Assembly: GCA_044338255.1 (NCBI GenBank)
Contig: JBIILZ010000120.1
Coordinates: forward strand, 1 to 10,804
DNA length: 10,804 nt
DNA from: CAIUVD01 sp044338255
GTDB taxonomy: Bacteria; Planctomycetota; UBA11346
Reading direction: 5' to 3'
Below are positions 5,843-10,804 of the stretch, in pieces. The number at the start of each line of letters is the position of its first letter. Position 1 is the stretch's first letter. Made by a program: the position numbers and the translations under genes. Below the pieces are notes generated by a model that was not told where the DNA came from, searched no databases, and saw only the letters and a program-made list of their open reading frames with translations.

Positions 5843-7846
5843 ATGTCCTCCCTTCGCTTTCGCCAAGTGCATCTCGATTTCCACACCTCCGAGGACATTC
5901 CCAATGTCGGGGCCGGATTCGAGGCCTCGCAATTCCAGGCGGCCCTGCGCCGCGGCGGGGTCGACTCGATCACCGTCTTCGCCAAATGCCATCATGGGTG
6001 GCACTACCATGCGACCACCGCCGGCGTCCAGCATCCGACGTTAGCATTCGATCTCCTGAGTGCGCAGCGCGAAGCCGCCAGCGCCATCGATGTGCGCACG
6101 CCCGTCTATATCAGCGCCGGGCTCGATGAGCGCCTGGCAAAGCTCCATGGCGGCTGGCTGCGCCGACTGAAGGATGGCAGCGTCCCCTGGGCGGGGAGCC
6201 TGCTTGAGGCCGGCTTCCATGAGCTGTGCATGAACACCCCCTATCTCGATGTGCTGGTCGCCCAGGCCCACGAGACCACCAAGCTGCATGGTGAGCACGG
6301 GGTCTTCTTCGACATCGTCAGCCCCAAGCCGTGCTGGTGTTCGAGCTGCGTGAAATCCCTCATCGATGCCGGGCAGGATCCACGCAACGAACGGCACGTG
6401 AATGACCTTGCGCGTCGCGTCCACCTCACCTACGTAGAACGCATCAATGCCGCCGTGCATGGTGCCCGGACGGGCGTGAACATCTTCCACAATGGCGGGC
6501 ACATTCCGCGTGGCGATGCCGCCTTGGCCGCCGCCAATCCCAATCATCTCGAACTCGAATCGCTGCCCACCGGCGGCTGGGGCTATGATCATTTTCCGCT
6601 CTCGATCGCCTATGCGCGGCATCTACGGCGGGCTGACGGCTCGCCCAAGCCATGCCTGGGCATGACCGGGAAATTCCACAAGAGCTGGGGCGAGTTCGGC
6701 GGCTACAAGCATCCCAACGCCCTGCGCTATGAAGCCGCCGCCGCCATCGCCCAGGGAGCGGGGGTCTCGGTCGGCGATCAGTTGCACCCCTCGGGGCAGA
6801 TGGACATCGCCACCTACAATCTCATCGGTGTGGCCTTCCACGATGTGAAAATCAAAGAACCATGGGTGAGGAACGCCCGCGTGCTCGCTGAAATCGCGGT
6901 GCTCTCGGTCGAAGGCTGCGAAAGCGACGCAACCAAGAAGAATCACCTCGGCTCGTTGAGCGATGAAGGCGCCGTGCGCGTGATCCTCGACGGTCATCTG
7001 CTCTTCGACGTGGTCGATGCCCACGATGACTGGTCGAGCTATCGGCTGCTGGTGCTGCCTGATGCCGTATCCCTCGATGCCACGTTGGCCGAACGCATAC
7101 GCTCCTTCGTCGCCCAGGGCGGCAAGGTCTTCGCCACCGGCACCTCGCTGCTGCTCGATGATCGCCTGATCGTCAATGTCGGCTGTCGCGATGCCGGCGA
7201 AAACACCTTCGATCCCGACTACATCCGCCCGCTGCAGCCCTTGGCGCCGTGGGGCGAGGCGAGCTTCGTGGTCTATGCCAAGGGCCGCAACCTGGTGGCC
7301 ACCGGCGGCACCGTGCTCGCCCATCGCAATGAGCCGTACTTCAATCGTGACCTGCTGCATTTCTGCTCGCACCTTCACACCCCGCCCAGCGGCCGCGATG
7401 GCGGGCCGGTGATCGTGCAGGGTCCGGCGGGAATCATCTGTGCGCATCCGCTGTTCGCGACCTACCAGGAACACGGCACCCAGGCGCTGCGCGATCTCGC
7501 CCTCACCTGCATCCGCCGACTCCTGGGCTCGACCATCATCTACGCCGACATGCCGTCGGCAGCACGGGTGTTCCTCGCCCGCCAGGAGGCGGAAAAGCGC
7601 GACATCGTACATCTGCTCTATGCCCCGATCATGGTCCGCGGCAAGATCCACGGCAAACCGATCCAGGTGATCGAAGACCTCGTCCCCCTGCATCAGGTTA
7701 CCCTCTCCGTGGCGCGCGCGTACAAGCCGAGCACGGTATCGCTGCAGCCGCAGGGCATCGTCTTGGCCAGCACTTGGGCGGATGGCAGGGTCAATGTCAC
7801 CATCCCGCGCGTAGAAGGACATCAGATGGTGGTAATGGCGGACTAG
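5843..7846 (+). CDS. GHL6-type glycoside hydrolase with beta-galactosidase trimerisation-like domain
   Basis: The 667-residue protein has no signal peptide, so it is probably cytoplasmic. The N-terminal half (about 5-360) resembles the hypothetical glycosyl hydrolase 6 TIM barrel: FRQVHLDFHTSEDIPNVGAGF, VFAKCHHGWHYH, LCMNTPYLDVL, 'GVFFDIVSPKPCWCSSC' and LELESLPTGGWGYDHF. The middle part (about 365-480) resembles the beta-galactosidase trimerisation domain (PF08532; 'YRLLVLPDAVSLDATLAERI' and GGKVFATGTSLL). A C-terminal beta domain follows. The CxCxxC cluster is notable; a structural metal site is possible. The acidic catalytic residues cannot be assigned safely. I chose the ATG at 5843 because GGAG lies seven bases upstream; a GTG at 5822 is an alternative. 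The substrate is unknown; beta-galactoside or alpha-L-arabinopyranoside is suggested by the neighbouring araA. It is divergent from an AraC-type gene. Confidence 0.8.
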   Translation: MSSLRFRQVHLDFHTSEDIPNVGAGFEASQFQAALRRGGVDSITVFAKCHHGWHYHATTAGVQHPTLAFDLLSAQREAASAIDVRTPVYISAGLDERLAKLHGGWLRRLKDGSVPWAGSLLEAGFHELCMNTPYLDVLVAQAHETTKLHGEHGVFFDIVSPKPCWCSSCVKSLIDAGQDPRNERHVNDLARRVHLTYVERINAAVHGARTGVNIFHNGGHIPRGDAALAAANPNHLELESLPTGGWGYDHFPLSIAYARHLRRADGSPKPCLGMTGKFHKSWGEFGGYKHPNALRYEAAAAIAQGAGVSVGDQLHPSGQMDIATYNLIGVAFHDVKIKEPWVRNARVLAEIAVLSVEGCESDATKKNHLGSLSDEGAVRVILDGHLLFDVVDAHDDWSSYRLLVLPDAVSLDATLAERIRSFVAQGGKVFATGTSLLLDDRLIVNVGCRDAGENTFDPDYIRPLQPLAPWGEASFVVYAKGRNLVATGGTVLAHRNEPYFNRDLLHFCSHLHTPPSGRDGGPVIVQGPAGIICAHPLFATYQEHGTQALRDLALTCIRRLLGSTIIYADMPSAARVFLARQEAEKRDIVHLLYAPIMVRGKIHGKPIQVIEDLVPLHQVTLSVARAYKPSTVSLQPQGIVLASTWADGRVNVTIPRVEGHQMVVMAD

Positions 7847-7896
7847 TTGCCCTGGTGAACAAGTTGCCCTGGCGGACTAGCCGTTTCGAAAAACGA

Positions 7897-7931
7897 GCCG
7901 GCGCGGGTCACAGACCGGGACCCGCGCCGGC
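7897..7931. terminator. Strong GC hairpin between the GHL6 and epimerase genes
   Basis: A perfect 13-bp stem, GCCGGCGCGGGTC (7897-7909) with its complement (7919-7931), closes a nine-base loop. No U-tract follows. It is preceded by a smaller CGTTT-CGAA-AAACG hairpin (7882-7895) and followed by an AGCGGC/GCCGCT pair (7934-7958) just before the next gene. It could limit read-through, protect the upstream mRNA end or attenuate the epimerase gene. Confidence 0.45.
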
Positions 7932-7978
7932 CAAGCGGCTTCTGGACACTGTGCCGCTCAGCCGCCACGCTCTGCCCC

Positions 7979-8938
7979 ATGCGTTACCTCATTACCGGTG
8001 GCTCCGGTTTCATCGGCAGTCATGTCACCGAGGCGTTGCTCATCCGCGGCGATGCGGTCACCGTCCTCGATGATTTTTCGACCGGGCGCCGGGCGTACTT
8101 ACCAACGCATCCGCAGCTGACCGTGATCGAGGGCTCGGTCTGCGATGAGGCCATGGTCGACCGCGCTTTGACCGGTGTTGATCACGTGGTCCACCTCGCC
8201 GCCGCCGTCGGGGTGCGCAAGATCATGGATGAACGGATTTCGGGCATCCGCACCAATCTCCAAGGCAGTGAAAACGTCCTGGTCGCCGCCGCCGCCCGAC
8301 GCTTGCCGATCTTCTTCAGCTCAACCAGCGAGGTATACGGCAAGAATGCGACGACGCCGTTTCGCGAAGACGACGATAGCGTCTTCGGCGCCAGCAGCCT
8401 GCACCGCTGGAGCTATGCCTGCTCGAAGCTGATGGATGAATTCCTCGCCCTGGCGTATTTCCATGAACGCCAGCTGCCGGTCACGATCGCACGTTTCTTC
8501 AATGTCACCGGTCCACGGCAATGCCCGGACTACGGCATGGTGCTGCCCAGATTCTGTGCGGCTGCCCTGCACGGAGAGGACCTTCAGGTCCATGGCAGCG
8601 GTCAACAGAGCCGCTGTTTCCTTCATGTGCACGATGGTGTGCGTGCGGTCATCGCCTTGCTCGATGCCCCGGCAACCATTGGCCAGGTGATCAATATCGG
8701 CTCCGACGAAGAGACTACGATCCAGGCGCTCGCCGAACGCGTGCTTGCCGCCAGCGGCTCACGCTCACGCATCCACGGCATACCCTATGCCACCGCCTTT
8801 CCCGGCGGCGGCTTCGAAGACATGATGCGACGGGTTCCGGACACCGGTAAACTCACCCGCCTCACCGGTTGGAAACGCCGCTATGACCTGGCGCAAACCG
8901 TCAGCGATGCCCTGCAGTGGGCGGGCTCAGCACGCTGA
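7979..8938 (+). CDS. NAD-dependent epimerase/dehydratase (extended SDR)
   Basis: The 319-residue enzyme has the extended short-chain dehydrogenase layout. The Rossmann nucleotide-binding motif GGSGFIGS is at 7-14 and an acidic DDFSTG at 31-36 fits NAD(H) rather than NADP(H). The catalytic set is SSTSEVYG (114-121) with Y146 and K150 in YACSK. Later come RFFNVTGPRQ, a substrate-region FLHVHDGVRAV, and a C-terminal 'RRVPDTGKLTRLTGWKRRYDL' typical of UDP-sugar 4-epimerases, decarboxylases and dTDP-glucose dehydratases. It interconverts or modifies a sugar nucleotide; GalE-like or UDP-glucuronate-type activity cannot be separated by eye. There is no clear Shine-Dalgarno before the ATG, which sits after several hairpins 132 bp beyond the GHL6 stop. 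It may be co-transcribed with that gene. Confidence 0.88.
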   Translation: MRYLITGGSGFIGSHVTEALLIRGDAVTVLDDFSTGRRAYLPTHPQLTVIEGSVCDEAMVDRALTGVDHVVHLAAAVGVRKIMDERISGIRTNLQGSENVLVAAAARRLPIFFSSTSEVYGKNATTPFREDDDSVFGASSLHRWSYACSKLMDEFLALAYFHERQLPVTIARFFNVTGPRQCPDYGMVLPRFCAAALHGEDLQVHGSGQQSRCFLHVHDGVRAVIALLDAPATIGQVINIGSDEETTIQALAERVLAASGSRSRIHGIPYATAFPGGGFEDMMRRVPDTGKLTRLTGWKRRYDLAQTVSDALQWAGSAR

Positions 8939-8940
8939 AC

Positions 8941-9005
8941 CTAGGAGCCTGTCGGAGATAGGCTTGGTCGGCTGACTCGGGCGCCTAACTCCGTCAGACT
9001 CCTAG
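8941..9005. repeat. Short copy of the 960-1126 inverted-repeat family
   Basis: Positions 8941-8963 (starting CTAGGAGCCTGTCGGAGATA) and the complement of 8983-9005 match at all but three of 23 bases. The left end and the inner GGTCGGCTGACTCGG continue the reverse complement of the right end of the MITE-like element at 960-1126. It looks like two element ends brought together with the interior lost, and lies two bases after the epimerase stop. Confidence 0.65.
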
Positions 9006-9030
9006 GCGCCTGTCGAAGACAGGCGCCTAG
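9002..9030. terminator. Perfect 13-bp hairpin between convergent genes
   Basis: CTAGGCGCCTGTC (9002-9014) pairs exactly with 9018-9030 around a GAA loop. It overlaps the last bases of the preceding repeat and shares its CTAG and CCTGTCG elements, so it may be a further mini-copy of that family. It lies between the convergent epimerase and arabinose isomerase genes and could act as a terminator in both directions, although no U-tract is present. Confidence 0.55.
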
Positions 9031-9046
9031 CCACTGCCGATGACGA

Positions 9047-10573
9047 TCAGACCCGGCCGAGACCCTGGCCGAGGTGGTAATAGAGCTCATTCCAACGCAA
9101 TTTCTCGCGATAGCTCTCGATCTCGGTGTTGGCGTCGATGACCACCAACTCGATGCCGGCGATGGTCGCGAAATCGCGCATGTGCTCGGTGGTGAGCGCC
9201 TGCGTGAACACCGCGTGGTGCGCGCCGCCGGCATAAATCCAGGCCGCCGTGGCGGTCTTGAAATTCGGCAGGGCCTTCCAGATCGCGCGCGCCACCGGCA
9301 GCTTCGGCAGGGCCTGCGGCGGCGTCACGGTGTCGACCTCATTAACCAGCAAGCGGAAGCGATTGCCGAGATCCATCAATGAGGCGTTGAGCGCCCGGCC
9401 CTTGGGAGCATCGAAGACCAGGCGTGCCGGGTCGGCCTTGCCGCCAATACCCAGGGGGTGGATATCCAGGCTCGGCTGACGGGCGGCAATGGTCGGACAG
9501 ACTTCGAGCATGTGCGCGCCGAGGACCAACTCTTTGCCGGCCTCGAGATGGTAGGTGTAGTCTTCCATCCACGAAGTGCCGCCCTTGAGGCCGACGGCGG
9601 CGGTCTTCATCGCCCGCAGCAGCGTACATGTCTTCCAGTCGCCTTCGGCGCCGAAGCCGTAGCCATCGGCCATCAGGCGCTGCACGGCCAAGCCGGGGAG
9701 CTGCTTCAGACCACCGAGATCCTCGAAGTTGGTGGTGAACCCCTTGAAGCCACCATCGACCAGGAAAGCCCGCAGGCCCAATTCGATCCGCGCCTGCTCG
9801 CGCAGATTGGCGTGCTGGGCGCCGCCCTTCTTCAAGGCCTTGGCCATGCTGTAGGTGGCTTCGTACTGAGCGATGAGCTTATCTACCGCCGCGTCGCTCT
9901 GCTGAGCCACGACATCGACCAGTTCGGTGACGCCATGGGCGAGCACGGAATAGCCGAAGCGGATCTCGGCGGCGACCTTGTCTCCATCGGTCACCGCCAC
10001 GTTGCGCATATTGTCGCCGAAACGCACAAACTTGGCGCCCTGCAGGTCGTGCCAAGCATTCGCCGCCCGGATCCATGCCGACAAGCGCTCGACGACTTCG
10101 GGATCCTGCCAATGGCCAGCCACGACTTTGCGCTCAAGGCGCATACGGGTGTGCATGAAGCCGCCTTCGCGGTCGCCATGGGCTGCCTGGTTCAGGTTCA
10201 TGAAATCCATGTCGATGGAATTCCACGGCAGATCGCGATTAAACTGGGTGTGCAGGTGCACGAACGGCTTGCGCAGGTTCGAGAGGCCGCCGATCCACAT
10301 CTTCGCGGGCGAGAAAGTGTGCATCCACAGGATCAGACCGGCGCATGAGGCCGTCGCGCTTGCTTCAAGCATCAGCGCACGGATGTCGTCGCTGGTGGTC
10401 ATCAAGGGTTTGGCGACGACCTTCAACGGCAACTGCTTGCTGCCATTAAGTCCGGCGACGATCTTGGCGGTATTGTCGGCGACCTGCTGCAGCGCTTCCG
10501 CGCCATACAGATGCTGACTGCCAGTCACAAACCAAATTTCAGAGGGACGAGTGGCATCAACGGACTTGGCCAT
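9047..10573 (-). CDS. araA: L-arabinose isomerase
   Basis: The 508-residue cytoplasmic enzyme converts L-arabinose to L-ribulose, the first step of arabinose use, with Mn2+; family members also slowly convert D-galactose to tagatose. The N-terminus carries the hallmark IWFVTGSQHLYG (13-24). Residues corresponding to the E. coli catalytic and metal set E306, E333, H350 and H450 are visible as E310 (GFGAEGDWK), E337 (TSWMEDYTYHLE), H354 (LGAHMLE) and H452/H453 (GGAHHAVF). Length agrees with the family (about 500). I chose the ATG at 10573 because AGGAG lies just upstream; an upstream in-frame extension lacks family similarity. It is convergent with the epimerase gene. No araB or araD is within the window. 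Palindromes upstream may be operators. Confidence 0.97.
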   Translation of the reverse strand: MAKSVDATRPSEIWFVTGSQHLYGAEALQQVADNTAKIVAGLNGSKQLPLKVVAKPLMTTSDDIRALMLEASATASCAGLILWMHTFSPAKMWIGGLSNLRKPFVHLHTQFNRDLPWNSIDMDFMNLNQAAHGDREGGFMHTRMRLERKVVAGHWQDPEVVERLSAWIRAANAWHDLQGAKFVRFGDNMRNVAVTDGDKVAAEIRFGYSVLAHGVTELVDVVAQQSDAAVDKLIAQYEATYSMAKALKKGGAQHANLREQARIELGLRAFLVDGGFKGFTTNFEDLGGLKQLPGLAVQRLMADGYGFGAEGDWKTCTLLRAMKTAAVGLKGGTSWMEDYTYHLEAGKELVLGAHMLEVCPTIAARQPSLDIHPLGIGGKADPARLVFDAPKGRALNASLMDLGNRFRLLVNEVDTVTPPQALPKLPVARAIWKALPNFKTATAAWIYAGGAHHAVFTQALTTEHMRDFATIAGIELVVIDANTEIESYREKLRWNELYYHLGQGLGRV

Positions 10574-10657
10574 GGCAGGCTCCTGTCTCCATAAAATCCA
10601 CCGGGGCCCCCTACCACCAAGGGCGAAAACTTTAGCAGGTGGACATTTCGTGATGAG

Positions 10658-10674
10658 TTGCATCGCAGCTGCAA
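10658..10674. promoter_or_regulatory. Inverted repeat TTGCA-N7-TGCAA upstream of araA
   Basis: TTGCA (10658-10662) and TGCAA (10670-10674) form a two-fold symmetric site with an inner GCAGCTGC palindrome (10665-10672). It lies 85-101 bases upstream of the araA ATG. A regulator is likely, but none can be named. Confidence 0.35.
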
Positions 10675-10695
10675 TTCGCAAAAATCATCGTTAGA

Positions 10696-10707
10696 GCAAT
10701 GCATTGC
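10696..10707. promoter_or_regulatory. Perfect 12-bp palindrome upstream of araA
   Basis: GCAATGCATTGC reads the same on both strands. It lies 123 bases from the araA start and about 26 bases before a possible divergent start at 10733, so one protein bound here could affect both directions. It shares the TTGC/GCAA half-site with the repeat at 10658-10674. Confidence 0.4.
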
Positions 10708-10732
10708 GTTGCTTCGAGCCGCGGCGCGATCG

Positions 10733-10804
10733 ATGCCGATCCCGCTCCAGGCGCGATTGCGCCGCGGGTTGAAGAAACGGGTGTTGGACATGGCCCTGGG
10801 TGAT
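10733..10804 (+). CDS. Possible N-terminal fragment of a divergent gene
   Basis: From an ATG at 10733 the frame stays open to the window edge, giving 24 residues that begin MPIPLQARLRRGLKKRVLDM. The composition (basic, amphipathic, likely helical) looks coding, and the frame is also open upstream without another ATG nearby, so a non-ATG start further left is possible. No Shine-Dalgarno is evident. The protein is not recognisable; a regulator divergent from araA would fit the context, but this is a guess. Confidence 0.35.
   Translation, partial: MPIPLQARLRRGLKKRVLDMALGD

Noticed and set aside
6623..7822. Long minus-strand open frame of about 400 codons
   Set aside because: It is antisense to the GHL6 gene. 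Long shadow frames are expected opposite high-GC genes, and its product resembles no family.
9458..10348. Plus-strand open frame of about 296 codons
   Set aside because: It is antisense to araA, which has clear family motifs; the product is His/Gln-rich shadow sequence.

Overview
The window looks like high-GC bacterial chromosome. The gene families resemble those of Planctomycetota, Verrucomicrobiota and relatives: a GHL6-type glycoside hydrolase, a bacterial VHL beta-domain protein, a FAMeT-like domain protein and a kinase with an atypical ATPase G1 region. The phylum cannot be fixed from sequence alone. No rRNA, tRNA, CRISPR array or complete transposase gene was seen.

Layout. (1) 1-703, plus strand: the C-terminal tail of an unidentified basic protein, then a protein with a domain resembling the farnesoic-acid-O-methyltransferase-like fold. 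(2) 704-1291: no convincing gene, but a 167-bp MITE-like element with perfect terminal inverted repeats. (3) 1292-4779, minus strand, read right to left: a secreted EF-hand protein with a (DDKK)7 linker, an OmpR-type response regulator, its sensor kinase (GTGA overlap, a periplasmic PPPLS repeat, three in-frame nonsense codons), and a membrane-anchored VHL beta-domain protein. (4) 4923-10573: a sugar-use region with an AraC-type regulator (minus), a divergent GHL6 glycoside hydrolase and an extended SDR sugar-nucleotide epimerase (plus), then convergent L-arabinose isomerase (minus). (5) 10574-10804: a palindrome-rich region upstream of araA and what may be the start of a divergent gene leaving the window.

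How the genes may work together. In the sugar region, the AraC protein probably controls the GHL6 enzyme across a 107-bp divergent gap holding an inverted repeat. GHL6 would release a sugar, and AraA would isomerise L-arabinose (or, less efficiently, D-galactose). In the minus-strand cluster, the EF-hand protein, the kinase sensor domain and the VHL domain should all lie outside the cytoplasm. The VHL domain keeps the residues that in human VHL form the hydroxyproline pocket, and two proteins in the cluster carry proline-rich segments. Whether this is a functioning signalling unit is open, because the kinase frame is interrupted by stops. Members of one short inverted-repeat family lie near 960-1126 and 8941-9030.
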